The notes under the pieces: generated by a model
The model's input: the letters and a program-made list of their open reading frames with translations, nothing else
What the model was told of the DNA's origin: nothing
Databases searched by the model: none
Source of the DNA: Pisaster brevispinus
Lineage: Eukaryota; Echinodermata; Asteroidea; Forcipulatida; Asteriidae
DNA: 64,000 nt
Direction of reading: 5' to 3'
Assembly (NCBI GenBank): GCA_023634235.1
Contig: JAMKCF010000016.1
Coordinates: forward strand, 2,714,001-2,778,000
Made by a program: the position numbers and the translations under genes
Shown: in pieces, positions 1 through 10,485 of the stretch
Layout of the letters: every line of letters begins with the position of its first letter
How positions within the stretch are numbered: position 1 is the first letter of the stretch

Positions 1-79
1 TTGACGAGATGACAGCCGTGATTATTTCATTCACCACAACCAATCCGTCATCAAGCGACGGGGCCAAAACTTTCTTGCG
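1..79 (-). CDS. Partial coding exon of an unidentified gene running off the left edge
   Basis: Reading leftward from a good acceptor (TTATTTAG, AG at 81-80), the frame starting at 79 stays open to the window edge. It reads ...VLAPSLDDGLVVVNEI..., a hydrophobic/acidic mix that looks like ordinary globular protein. I do not recognise the family. The entry phase is uncertain because no upstream coding exon is visible. A donor (GAG/GTAAGT) at 176-175 on the same strand could end an upstream, mostly non-coding exon of the same transcript. The alternative is a chance open frame, since only about 26 codons are visible. Confidence 0.4.
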
Positions 80-175
80 CTAAATAATTAAATCATGATA
101 GGCCTACTGGAAAGCCTTTTTTAATAAACAATTCTAAACTCTTTAATGAAATCAAACGTTGTAAAACTTACCTCG

Positions 176-304
176 AAATGTTTTAAATGAGGGTCTAAAA
201 ATCCAAATCTTTTATAACATTTCACTCATGTCAGTCAGTGTCCGCCTTTATGAGAGATTGAGTAGCGTCGGCGGGAAAATTCATAACGTGATGACGCCTG
301 ACGT
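176..304 (-). promoter_or_regulatory. Possible promoter and 5' untranslated exon for the left-edge gene
   Basis: On the minus strand, a TTTTCCCGCC motif (270-279, the E2F consensus form) and CRE-like TGACG cores (287-304) lie just upstream of a stretch ending in a strong donor, GAG/GTAAGT, at 176-175. The stretch has no long open frame and only a six-codon ATG frame, which fits a leader exon. No TATA box is seen at a clear distance. This is inference from motifs alone. Confidence 0.3.
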
Positions 305-544
305 ACATTTAAACAACATTGTTCAAAACACAAGTCATTTACTCTATTGCATTTTAAACAGCGGGTGTTTAAACAAGAGTGAGTCATTCTGAGCAACGTT
401 GTTTAAGGTTTTAAACAACTTTGTTTTAAACAGCAAGATTTTAAACAGCGTTTTTGCTGTGTAAGATCTGGATCTCAGTTTAAGATTTTTGTTTTATCAG
501 CAGTGACTCTTCCTGCTTAACTGTCAATTATCTCTTGATTGTAG

Positions 545-2908
545 AGCTGGACTTCGACTCGCCATCGTTTTGGAGCCACTTTTGGGATTACCGTGGGTTC
601 TTGGACTCTTCTACACAGGGAAAGACACCGTTTTCTTTGCTTATGCATTTGTAATCTTTAACAGTTTCCAGGTACAGTCCCTACCATCTCTATTGATGTA
701 TGTTATTAACCCAGCCATATTAATTTGCTCCCATTTCAATTTTTTCCAATTAATCTTCACTGTCTTAAATTTAAATCCTGTATTTTTTCCAACTTGCCAA
801 AAGATTTGAAATCAAAACATTACAAACATTTGAGACCCACAATTGAGACCTTTTGGGAACTTCATGGCAGTATAGGAAGAATAATCCAATTTATCCCAGG
901 AACTTTAATGGAACATTTAGTAATTACCAGGCAAGAACAGCTACACCAGTATTTATGAAAGTTAACTCAAACGTGGCTTAAACCATCAAGTGAGCTAGGG
1001 ACCTGTTTGGTCTCAACGTACCTGTGGTTAGTTGTCAGCACATGCTTCCAAGCTTTTTCTAATAGGTTAATAGAGTTTGTTTCTGCATTTTTTCAACGAT
1101 TTGTTTTAATAGATTGTTACAAATCCTGGTAATTCTCTTAGTTTATTTATACTGTTTTTTCTTAATTAATTAAGTTTTATACTTGTGTTTCATGCCCATG
1201 ACAATTGATATACCAATTTTGTACATACAGAATACTAGCAGAGTTTTTGTGTTGCCCCCCTCCCGACCAAATCACTGATCCCTATTGATTGACCCTCTGG
1301 GATGTGTGCCATGGTCCAGCTCAGGATATCGTGGTACTGGTGTGTACAATGTGGTTGAGACAAATTGCAGGGTTGTAATATGCCTCGTCCTGTTAAGTTG
1401 TTTCCATCCATGTTTGCCAGTCTAAAGTATTAAATACATGGTTTCGGTACAGGGCACAATTTCACAGAGCTGCTTAAAATCAGAGATCTATGCTTAGCAA
1501 CTTACTGCTAAGCAAAGTTAATCAGGGCTCTAGTACACCGGGCTCAAGCAGAGACCCCAGCTTCATATAGCGGCTAAAAATCACACTGTACTTTGGCTGG
1601 TAAAAGCATACTTTGTGTGTGCTTAGCTGCTTTTTGTGATTCAGCATCTCAACGATATAGGACCCAGATCATAAAAAATGTTATACAAATTGAAGTTTTG
1701 ACCATGGTATAGATAAAGATTTGTATGATAATTCCATTTAATGCAGGTATTGGGCCTATCACTTTACTTTGTTCAAACAAAAGCTAATCTCTAATATATT
1801 GAACATGCGCTGGTTTAAACATGGACTTCACATACACTTTATTTGTTTATAAATTATTCACGCCTAAATTGCATTTTTCAAACAATTTTTTTTTCTTTTA
1901 TTGTAATATATATATTCAGGGAGTCTTTGTGTTTCTTGGGCAGTGTATTTTCGACCAAGAGGTACGTTTTCAAGTTTTTGTGCACATACAACAAGTCTTG
2001 ATAAAAAGAGTCCAGGCATCTGACTTTTCTGACAGGGCAGCTGATTTGTTCTGTGCATGTACAGTCTAAAGACTTCTGGGTAAGAGTTGATCTGGGTCCT
2101 GTGGGTCCTGACGTTTCTGGGTCCGTATGAATTGAACAATGATCCATAAAATTGTCAACCTGACGCATAATTCCATTTGAAATATAATTTTTAAAAGCTA
2201 CTTTCCCGGTAAATTTTGCCCCAGGATGTTTTATAGTGTACAAAACCCACCTTGTGTGTGTACATCCAGCAGGGTTTGCCCAAACTTTAATTGTTTTGGA
2301 TTTGTTCTTAGGTGAGGAATTCATTCAAATCTCGATCCTCCAAGGTCGAGTCACTCAGTATCCCTCAAGACTCGACGTCTTTCACGCTGACAAGTGAGTA
2401 CTATTTGGATTTTAAACTATCTTAGAAAGTGACCGCACTGCTTCTCGCTAACCCAATAACTAAGTAAAAACCAATTTTCAGTTAACTTGTTTATAACTAT
2501 TGGTTTAAACAAGCACCAATCATCTTTACACCAACATGCTTAGTGCTGTGTTTCTATCCTGCATTTAGGCTGCTTATATTTTATGACAATTTGTGGTACA
2601 GTTCAAGGATACCTCTTTGCCTACCATTCGTAAAACCCATGCAGCGTACACGAACAGTTCGCATTAATTACACCTCATTGCCTACCATTTCGTAAAAACC
2701 AGCATGTGTGAAATGTTCACACAACACCTCGTTGCCTACCATTTTCGTAAAGCCGGCGTCTATGTGAAAGTCATTGCCTACCATTTTGTAAAACCTGCCT
2801 CCGTGCAAGTCATGATCTGTGCTCTGGTCTGCTTTCTTTATAGGCAAGCAGGCTTCTAAGGAGCCAGCTTCCGCGAGCACAATGGGGAGGATGAACAAAT
2901 CCTTCTAG
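545..2908 (+). CDS. Adhesion-type (family B) GPCR, last four coding exons: TM6-TM7 and cytoplasmic tail
   Basis: Exons 545-671, 1920-1961, 2312-2393 and 2844-2908 join in frame (phases 2/0, 0/0, 0/1, 1/stop), with GT/AG at every border. Exon one gives LLGLPWVLGLFY...VFFAYAFVIFNSFQ. Exon two gives GVFVFLGQCIFDQE. Exon three gives VRNSFKSRSSKVESL..., and exon four ends ...MNKSF and TAG. The run LLGLxWVxGLF...FxYxFxIxNSxQGxFxFLxxC is the TM6-loop-TM7 signature of adhesion GPCRs and other family B receptors, which couple extracellular binding to G proteins at the plasma membrane. The extracellular part and TM1-5 must lie to the left of the window. The tail after TM7 is only about 52 residues, Ser/Thr/Lys-rich, which is short for the family. 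Subfamily cannot be assigned. I am sure of the family, less sure that no further 3' coding exon is spliced alternatively. Confidence 0.78.
1452..1675. repeat. Degenerate foldback element (GGGCCCAATTTCAT family)
   Basis: This lies in GPCR intron 1. The left end resembles GGGCACAATTTCACAGAGCT. The right end is a weak inverted match, and TGCTTAGC-type inner repeats are present. The ends are much more diverged than in the intact copy at 8673-8865, so this is an old copy. Confidence 0.5.
2608..2810 (+). repeat. Tandem repeat, about four diverged units of roughly 55-60 bp, in the last GPCR intron
   Basis: Each unit carries the core TTGCCTACCATTTCGTAAAA followed by a variable spacer containing GTG/CAC-rich text. 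The cores begin near 2617, 2678, 2732 and 2774. The repeat ends about 35 bp before the acceptor of the terminal coding exon. Nothing suggests it is translated. Confidence 0.65.
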
Positions 2909-4198
2909 GTTCGGAGGAGTCTTTCACGAGGAGACCTGGAGGGCATAATGGTTGAAGCTCTATCTCCACCTTGAAGTCATTCATGCTCGGTCATTTTAAT
3001 CTGGGGCCTTAATAATTGACTGACAAAAGAAAATCGAAGTCGAAGTTTGAAAAAGCTTAAGGGTTTATTAAGCTCCTAAAAAATAACTTAGTTTCACAAG
3101 TTTAATTAGGGGCTGCAAATTCAAATTCAGTTTAGTGATGCATTTATTTTTCAATAGATTTAGCTGTTATGAAAGCGGACAAAATTACAAATCTCTTGAC
3201 TCACGTTAAAATGGTGTAAAATACCTTGGTATTTGATACTTTTCAGGGCGAAATTTCAAACGTGTGACGCCAAAACTGGATCTCAACAGCGTGAGGGTAG
3301 AGACTTGAATATGTTCAACTTTTATAAGGACTCTTTTTTGTGTGAAAATGATCGGAGTGCATTTCAAAACTGTATTCCACCATGGAGCCCCTCTTTAATT
3401 AAGAAGTTAGCTGTAAACCTAAATAGTTTCACTTTGTTTGTGCTACAGTTCTTACTTTTGAAAACTTTCTCACAGTTCCACGTTGTTGTCACTCCCCCTG
3501 AAATATAACAGGTCAGTTGTAATTACTATTAAATCTTTTTTCTTCGTCTTCTTTTCTTTTCTTGAAGTTCGAAATGGTTATCAAAAAGACCTCTCAGAGA
3601 TACAATACCAAAATTTACTTTATTCAAACTAAAGAGAAACAATTTATTACTACATTTTCTTGAATATGAAATTAATTAAAACTACAGGAAAATTGCTAAT
3701 GTTGTATATTTCGAGAACATTTTGGGTCTTTATGGTAAGATTTACTATGAAATCTGGTTTCACAAACCTGTTAGCATTTATGCGTCCATGAATGCCAAGC
3801 AAAATGAGAGCAAATGGTGACGATTTAAAGTTGTCATTCACAACTGGTTGTATTGAAAATCACACGTTCAAATGATGGTCGGCTGGCTTCAAAATAATTT
3901 ACAAACATGTTTTTTTTCTCTATCTCTCTAAATTGAAACGACACTTAGCGAAACGATTTCACTGGGTACTTTGGAATAATATGTTGGCCTACTTTCAGTC
4001 AAAGAGTTAAACTTCTATTGAAAGGGAAGTAATATTGTTGTTTTTTTCCTGTTTGCAAACGATGTAACCTTTTAAAATGGTAACGTAACATGTGTAACAG
4101 TCTAAACTATTTTAATTAATATGGAATTCGTTTATTGAGAAACGGAGCGTATGATAATTACATTTGTCCATATGAACAAGCGCTATCTTAAAAATTGT
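2909..4198. other. GPCR 3' flank: no gene recognised
   Basis: Presumed 3' UTR and intergenic DNA. It is AT-rich with short chance frames only. I saw no convincing polyadenylation hexamer close to the stop. Confidence 0.5.
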
Positions 4199-4374
4199 CC
4201 GCAATGCATCTTGGGAAATCGAGTACTGTTAAAAAGAATAAATCGAGCCGACAATATGGACGCCATGTTGTAGTGTACAATGCGAGGTTCTAATGTGCTG
4301 CGTTGCTTCATGTAAGCGCGCCATGATGGTTGCCAGTGTTGGTTTGTCTCGATTTCACCCAGAATCCTTTGCGC
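4199..4374. repeat. Foldback with ZNF143/STAF-like ends: small transposon or TATA-less promoter
   Basis: The left end (4199-4223) read on the minus strand and the right end (4349-4374) on the plus strand both start CTCGATTTC and continue to CCCA-G-AT-C--TGCG, so they form an inverted repeat about 25 bp long. Each end also resembles the ZNF143/STAF promoter motif (core CCCAGAATGCATTGCG). The middle carries ATGGACGCCATG and GCGCCATGATGG, YY1-like cores. It could be a MITE whose ends mimic the factor site, or a bidirectional core promoter. No flanking exon supports the second reading yet. Confidence 0.45.
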
Positions 4375-4399
4375 TCCGATCCGGGGCATTTGGGACATT

Positions 4400-6560
4400 C
4401 ATATGGGCTGTTTAAAAGTCTCTAGACTGATTTCGTGTAAGGGGGCTTATTTGATTTTACATTTGCACTTACAAAATTTTACGCACCTTAATCCAATACT
4501 TTTCACATTCTTTTCCATCATATCCATTGACCGTATTTCACTTTCAAAATTTTGCTAAAATTTATAATTTGCATTTGTTCATTTGTTTTTTTCAATTTCT
4601 GCTTGCCAAAAGGGTAGTTGATGTTTACAAATTCAAAACTAGACGTCAGAGTTTCAGGCGTGTGATTTCTCAAGATTGTTCGTGATTTCAGGATTTTTAC
4701 AAAATCTCTTTGAGACTTAAAAATTTCTTGAAAAAGTAAAGCATGTAACCACTGAAAGAAGGAAACAGTCCACATTGTGTCCCAACAACCGTTAGGTTGG
4801 TATTCTGGAGATGCACAGAGTCTGTAAACTGTAACATTTGGGAGATTCTGGGGTTGAGGATATGGGGAAAACCCCGGCTACCGAGCCATTTTTCAGGAAT
4901 TTTCATCAAATTTTCATCATTGTTTACAGTATTGCCTAAACCCAACGAAAAAAAAATTAATACAGAGCTTTTAGAAATCAAAACAAAATGTAAATGTTAA
5001 TGATCAATATTTGTCTACCCTCAGTTCAATGACATTATAACCACTCCAAAGGGGGAAAGCGGACTAAAACTCTGACAAGGATCGTATTATAAATCATTAC
5101 GCCTTTGTACTCATTTAATTAAAGTTTATGTGATCTGTGTGTTTAGAGATAGGCCTAGTTTTACATGACAAGCTGTGTTGATTGATCAAGACCAAACTCA
5201 TAAAAGAGTGACCCATGAAAGATACTTAATACAATGCAAGTCAATTAAAGAATGTGCTGTTTCGGGCTATTGACCGAATTCACCTGACGTCTTAACCAAT
5301 TATCAACTTTGTTTGCGACATTTTGGGAGTTAGATTCCCGTATTTTACTATGTGTGCCTGCATTTGGACGTTTATCATAATTATGCAAACATTGGAGTAC
5401 ATTGTCGCATTTCCATTTCCATTTCACAAGGCGAATCCTGCTACAGAACTTGGAAGACTCCATGTAGACACTAACCTTGTCCGCCGTGGCACGACCTTGC
5501 CACATTTTGACAAACGGGTGGGGAACGATTGATTCGGAAACGCTGCGCCCAATAGTTATCCATAGTGGACGAGTGCCCGTCCACTATTGGAGCGTCTTAG
5601 CAGTAAATACATGGCAAAATAGTGGATTGCACGTGACAAATGTTCTACCAATCAAAGGATCTGATTGGGTGGTATACAATACAATACATTCGCGTGCATT
5701 TCAACTCCCAAAATGTCAGGCGCGTGTGACGTCAATGCAAGTGGTCAGTATGAACAAAAATGGTTTTCATATGTTCCCATTTTCAATCAGATATATATTG
5801 TTTGGTTAACTTTTACTTAGTTATTTGAGTTGTGTTTTGCACATTATGGGGACAAAAACACAGGTGGAGGAAGAAGAGAAACATCTGTCTCCCCCTACGA
5901 TCGGAGTTTTTGCAAATCAGGTTTCCCGATCTTGGTCGAGTGGAACAGCCCATGACAGGTGTGTTGACATGTGGATAGGCGTGCAGTCATAAAAATACAA
6001 TACGTAATTCATGATATTAAAATGTCTGCTACATTATTGAAATTGTTGTCCATAATCTTTTTAGAGTAACTTGAGTTGTTGCATTTTTAACATTACAGTG
6101 GTAAGAACACTGATGAGAACGTGGGAAGTAAATCCTATGATCAAACTATTCGTATCTGTTCTGATGTTTGGTATTTTCCTCGAGGACTGACGAAACAACC
6201 TACACATGCAGATGAAGATTTCATACACGTATTTAAAAAAGAAACATTCCATTTATTTGATGATCTTGAAATACTTGAGACAACCGAGGGGAATCAAGCA
6301 CAGAGATTGCATGACACCGAACAAAATAAATGCGCCGTTGTAGCTACCAGACAGATCGTAAATCAATCCTGCAAAATAAAAATTAAGTCAAGTTAAAAAA
6401 TGAAAACGAAAGTTGTCAAGTGATAATAGTTTTGGACGCTACATTTCAGAATAAATGTTCACAGATCATATCTTAATCTGATGAAACAACACCAATAACA
6501 AAATTACAGTGTTCGGTGATGAGAACACAAAACGTAGACTCGAAACTTTCTGAGTAAGTG
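4400..6560. other. Intergenic, between the convergent GPCR and SLC16-like genes
   Basis: No coding exon is recognised. The TM12 exon expected downstream of the SLC16-like gene was looked for here and not found. Notable only are a small hairpin (arms 5562-5571 and 5578-5587, ATAGTGGACG) and a 48-codon ATG frame at 5845-5991 with no recognisable content. Confidence 0.5.
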
Positions 6561-6675
6561 CAAACTTTATGAGCCTACGAAAACTCATAAGAAGCCCATT
6601 TAGCGAGATAATATCTGTTTGACCTGGGGTCGGATATTTGCAAATAGTTGCCCCACCACCAGTGAGTGTACTTAC

Positions 6676-9376
6676 CCGGTAGGAATACTAAGGTGAACAT
6701 TAGTATTGCAATCGTTATCCCAGCCCATCCAAGTGCTCCGGTCAACAATTCCACTCCAAGGATCTGCTTGTAAAGAACTTCGAAAAGACACAAAACGGCG
6801 CCAACGGAAAATAGCACAAGTACCGCTGACAGCATCCACTCCCAGTACAAGTTAAGCCAAGGAGTTGCAAAGAACATGGCGCCGGCCGTGGAGAACAAAA
6901 TCGCCATAGGTATGCAGTTAGATTTTACCCATCGGTCCAGTATGAAGCCCTGGCTTGCTCTAGCCAGTAAATGTCCTACACCTGCAACTGTCACAAATGT
7001 GGCTGCATCTTCCGATGAAAACCCTTTGGACTGAACCATGGACACAAAGTAGACGATCCACATGTCAAAACATAACTGGGAGCAGCAGAGCATAAACGTA
7101 ACTGACCAGTAACGTAAATTGAGGAGCAGTTTCACGTCAAGATTCTGGACTGCACTTTTCCACAGAGCACCGCATCGATCTCGGAAAGTTGAATTAGGCC
7201 TATCTGTCGGTGTTCCTACGTCTTCTATGTGAGTTCCTTGTTTTGTGTTTTGCCGTGTATTCTAGTCAGTTGTAATCATGAGGGCGCCACACACAGTGAG
7301 ATGGAACGAGAGTCCACCAAGAAGCAGTAATGTACCCCTCCATCCGTACGTATCCAAGAACAGCTGCGAGAGAGGCGTCAGTAGAAGCATCCCGAAGGAT
7401 GTACCTGTCTTGCCAATGCAGAGAGCTGTCACGTAGTTCTTATTAAAACGACGACCCACAGCTTCTTTAAGAAGGATGTCAGGAATCCCGAGACAAGGTC
7501 CTAAACAATTAGACAGTACAACAAATTCAGCAGTTTTTGAAGAAAGAAAGACTGAACAAATAATCAGCGATGAGAAAGCTCAGACTATTATCTAAATTCA
7601 GACTTGTTAATGTCTGCCTTTTAAACAATCAAAATTGAAACCAATAGAATTTACTTATTCATTTATTATGCGCAAGTTTCATTTTAAAAAAATGTTCAGA
7701 TGCGCATTACAATAGTAAATGTAATACAAATACCAATGTAATTAGTTTGGCAGAAATTAGTGTTATTGGTGAAAATATTGATTCTTTTTTGATATATAGG
7801 CCTACATTTGACAACAACCATGGTGTAAATTTTAACACCCTAGATTTTGCAGTGTAAGAGATTTGCTGTTCAACTCTACGGCTTCTAGCGGTGCGGTCAT
7901 TCATTTTTGATTCATTTTTTCAATAAAACGTATGCTTTGCACATACACAACGTTTACAAACACACTGTTAAAAAAGTGCGGCGGTCGTCTAACATTAGAA
8001 GACAATTCCTAAAAAAGAAGGGGAATAAAATGTGTACATTCTTACCCGCAAAATAGTTCTTACCCAAAAATAACGTTAAAATAATGGCCATTTGGAGAGC
8101 ACTTGCTGTTATGGATGCAAGTATTGCTGCAAAACCAACCACAGTCCTACACACTATACAAACGACTCCAGTCCCAAATTTTCGTCCGATTGCTCCTGAA
8201 AATGGACCTGTAACATCAACGACAATTATTAGTAGCCTGTGTTTTTCCCCCGGCAAGTTTTCAACAGTACATAGTAAAGGCCTTTTCCAAACCTAGTAGT
8301 GTCATAGAATTGTGTCAACCATTTATTTAAAAATGGCTAATGTAACATGTGACATCACATGTTTACAAAAGAGCCACATAGCCTGAACATCATGTAGGCA
8401 TGACTGGACACAACTCACTGGAACTTAAAGTCTTATAGAGATTGCACTGATTTTCATTTTTAAAAAAATATACAAAGAAAAGGGGGCACATTACAGAACT
8501 TGTTCTTAAACTCTGAAAACGTCCGTTCCCGAACTGACCCCATTCCAGGTCCCGGGGTGGGGGGGGGGGGGGGTCTGACCTACGGGTCGTAGTGAATCAC
8601 TGTCTGTGTCAAAATTACGCAGAAATGAGTCAAACTAACACAGAATCCGAGTTAAAATCCCATGTTCAACCAGGGCCCAATTTCATAGAGCTGCTTAAGC
8701 ACAAAAATTTGCTAAGCACAATAAAATTTTGCTTGCCAGAATAAGGTTACCAGCCAAACTACCATGTCACGTGTACAATTTGTAACTGGTATCCTGCTCA
8801 TTTCTGCTTAGCAGGAAATGGTTAAGCATTATTTTCTGCTTAAGCAGCTCTATGAAATTGGGCCCTTCTCCGGTCAGCCTGTCCAGACACGGATGACCAT
8901 GTGGCCCCCGATTTCTGGGATCCGTTCAATTTTGACCCGGCAGTTTTTGGAGTGTATACGCGGGCTGGTGACACTGTTTGGGGTGGAAACTTACCTACGA
9001 ATCCTATCATAGCACCGATCATCCCAACCATCCAGCCAATAATTGCAGCATTGGTGTTAAACTGTTGCTGTAATATTGGTAGCATTAGACCAAGACCTTT
9101 GAAGAATCCAGTCCAGATAAACGCCTGCATCCAGAGCGAGAAGACTGCAATCCATCCGAACCGGCCTCCTTCTTTTCCAGAGTCCTCATCTGGTTTGACT
9201 TCACCAGGTTTGACCTCATCTGGTTTGACCCCATCTGGTTTGACCTCATCTGGTTTGACCCCATCTGGTTTGACCTCATCTGGTTTGACCCCATCTGGTC
9301 TTACCTCATCTAGTGAGACCTCATCTTGTAAGATGTCATCGTTTAAACCCTGAATAAGAATCCGCTCGTCGTCCAT
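6676..9376 (-). CDS. Monocarboxylate-transporter-like MFS protein (SLC16 family), interrupted by one in-frame TAG
   Basis: Exons 9376-8995, 8207-8064 and 7500-6676 join with phase 1 at every border and good GT/AG sites. The start ATG at 9376 sits in AACATGG. Exon 1 gives an acidic/basic repeat N terminus, then GGRFGWIAVF, the TM1 signature of SLC16 carriers, and TM2. Exon 2 gives GPFSGAIGRKFG, the TM2-3 loop, and TM3. Exon 3 gives TM4 to about TM11, including LLARASQGFILDRW in the TM8 region. The family moves monocarboxylates or related solutes across the plasma membrane, usually with protons. Oddities: a TAG at 7264-7262 breaks exon 3 in the cytoplasmic loop, yet the same frame continues open for 195 codons with clear transporter sequence. 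The exon ends at a strong donor (G/GTAAGT at 6676/6675), but no TM12 exon is seen downstream. It may be a recent pseudogene, a null allele, a sequence error or a readthrough gene. The substrate is unknown. Confidence 0.75.
7262..7264 (-). other. In-frame TAG inside the SLC16-like coding frame
   Basis: The codons around it are ATT ACA ACT GAC TAG AAT ACA CGG CAA. The frame before encodes TM6 and the frame after encodes the intracellular loop and TM7-11, with no shift. No plausible small intron removes it: no GT donor with a matching AG flanks it within a sensible distance. The following base is A, not the C of the common readthrough context. Confidence 0.7.
8509..8958. repeat. Foldback of the TGACCCGG family in SLC16-like intron 1, split by a second element
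   Basis: The left end is CTCTGAAAACGTCCG...GAACTGACCCC. The right end, read in reverse, is CACTCCAAAAACTGCCGGGT. The internal text GTCAAAATTACGCAGAAATG and TCCGGTCAGCCTG matches other copies (for example 36233-36454). The element is interrupted at 8673-8865 by the GGGCCC foldback. A G run of about 14 bases at 8561-8574 lies inside. Its right end is some 35 bp from the exon 1 donor. Confidence 0.6.
8673..8865. repeat. Intact foldback MITE, GGGCCCAATTTCATAGAGCT ends
   Basis: About 29 bp at each end are a perfect inverted repeat (GGGCCCAATTTCATAGAGCT, then GCTTAAGCA). The inner region has further GCTTAGCA-type inverted text. There is no coding capacity. It sits inside the older TGACCCGG-family element, so it inserted later. 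I see no clear target-site duplication. Confidence 0.8.
9186..9330 (-). repeat. Coding minisatellite, 15-bp units in 30-bp dimers, SLC16-like N terminus
   Basis: Roughly nine 15-bp units alternate between two versions, translating as DGVKP and DEVKP repeats within residues about 16-64 of the carrier's cytosolic N terminus. The array length is a multiple of three throughout, so unit gain or loss keeps frame. Edge units are diverged (for example SLDEV and PGEV), as expected of an array changing from the centre. Confidence 0.85.
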
Positions 9377-9837
9377 GTTCCTTCATGTAAATGCCAATGG
9401 AAGAAGCGGGAAGTATGGCAGTTCACGTCGGCTTTGGCCCTGCTGAACGGAGCGCTCATCAGTCCCCCAATCAAAATGTAACACTGGAAAGATAAGTGCG
9501 CTTATACATCACCAATGTCCAAACAATATGACAGTGCATAAAACCCCATGCGAAGATAAAATCAGCATCATTGCCATCATTGTCCCTGACAAACTCGACT
9601 ATCTCAGTAGATCATCACCAGTTATCGATTATATCCGATCGGACATAGGGCAGGGTCAACATACGTATATACAGCATGCAGGCGACAGTTATATGTTTAT
9701 GGGAAAACTAAATGATGACGAAGAACTAAACTGACAGTTGCCATTTGAAACGGCGATGTTGTTGACTGGTTATGAAGATAATGAGATTATACCAAATTAA
9801 CATACTGGACAAAACTTGTGGTCCAACGTTAAGAGTT
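9377..9837. other. Upstream flank of the SLC16-like gene
   Basis: Holds the presumed 5' UTR and promoter of the minus-strand gene. A CCAAT-type motif on the minus strand (GATTGGGG, around 9470) lies about 95 bases before the ATG. One upstream ATG (around 9387) opens a short out-of-frame uORF that overlaps the start. Nothing else is recognised. Confidence 0.4.
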
Positions 9838-10075
9838 TTTGTTCTTCCGAAGTACACGTGGGCAGACAAAAGGAAGTGCTGGCATTCAAGCTTTTGTCTA
9901 ACTAACAAAAGCTTCGTACAAAAATAGCAGGTTAACTCTGCACGGCACGCGTAACTCTGGAGTCTGTTGGTAGTCATTGTGAATGGTATTTATACTTGGC
10001 CTTGCTCTATTGATTGGTTGACACAATGCTCATCGTTCTGTGTCAGGTCGTTTTTGAGTTTTTTTTCCGGTTCGG

Positions 10076-10220
10076 GAAACACTTCGTGTGGCAGCCAACA
10101 GTATCTTGTTCGCGAACATAGCTGCACTAGAGATCTTCCACGGGATTCAAGATGGCGTTCTCGTGTTCAACTTGTCAAAGGAACAAGCCCCATCCCGACG
10201 TACCCAAGCTTACACCAATG
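10076..10220 (+). pseudogene. Open stretch in copy A related to the copy B frame, shifted near its end
   Basis: In the frame that in copy B reads RVAANSILFANIAALDAF, this copy reads nearly the same but loses one base relative to copy B in CAAGCCCCATCC, so the downstream frame differs. The same stretch also contains CAAGATGGCG, a good start context, giving a 25-codon frame MAFSCSTCQRNK.... The two frames cannot be told apart from substitutions alone. No family is recognised. Confidence 0.3.
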
Positions 10221-10428
10221 TTGCTGTGAATAGTGTGCAATGAGCGCTTAGTTATGGCCTGAAAACGTGCAACTTGCGAGGTTGAGTTGTCCTCTGAGCT
10301 GTGTAAACTTTTCTGAAGCTCTGCTCCTCGTGTATGTGTTCCAGTATGTGAAACTGACATTAACTTGTTTGCTAAGGACATATTTTGCAACGTGTATGTG
10401 TGTGTGTGCGTGTTGTCTGTGGATCCAG

Positions 10429-10485
10429 TGAACGCTCATCTCGGAGAGGTCATCCAACATAAAGATGTTCCGGGGAGTTCCAACG
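10429..10485 (+). CDS. Candidate 57-nt symmetric phase 1-1 exon, copy A
   Basis: Bounded by GGATCCAG/TG and AACG/GTAAGC, it reads NAHLGEVIQHKDVPGSSN. Compared with copy B at 12423-12479 there are three differences (GCT/GCC, CTC/CTT, CCG/CCT). All fall at third positions and all are synonymous, while the flanking DNA also carries indels. The upstream TG run differs in length between the copies, so the frame cannot extend through it; this supports the acceptor chosen. The family is unknown. Confidence 0.5.

Noticed and set aside
5845..5991. 48-codon ATG frame MGTKTQVEEEEKHLS
   Set aside because: Charged start looks protein-like, but it is short, unspliced and unrecognised; not enough to call.
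8901..9353. Ser/Thr/Pro repeat frame on the plus strand
   Set aside because: Antisense shadow of the SLC16-like minisatellite exon.
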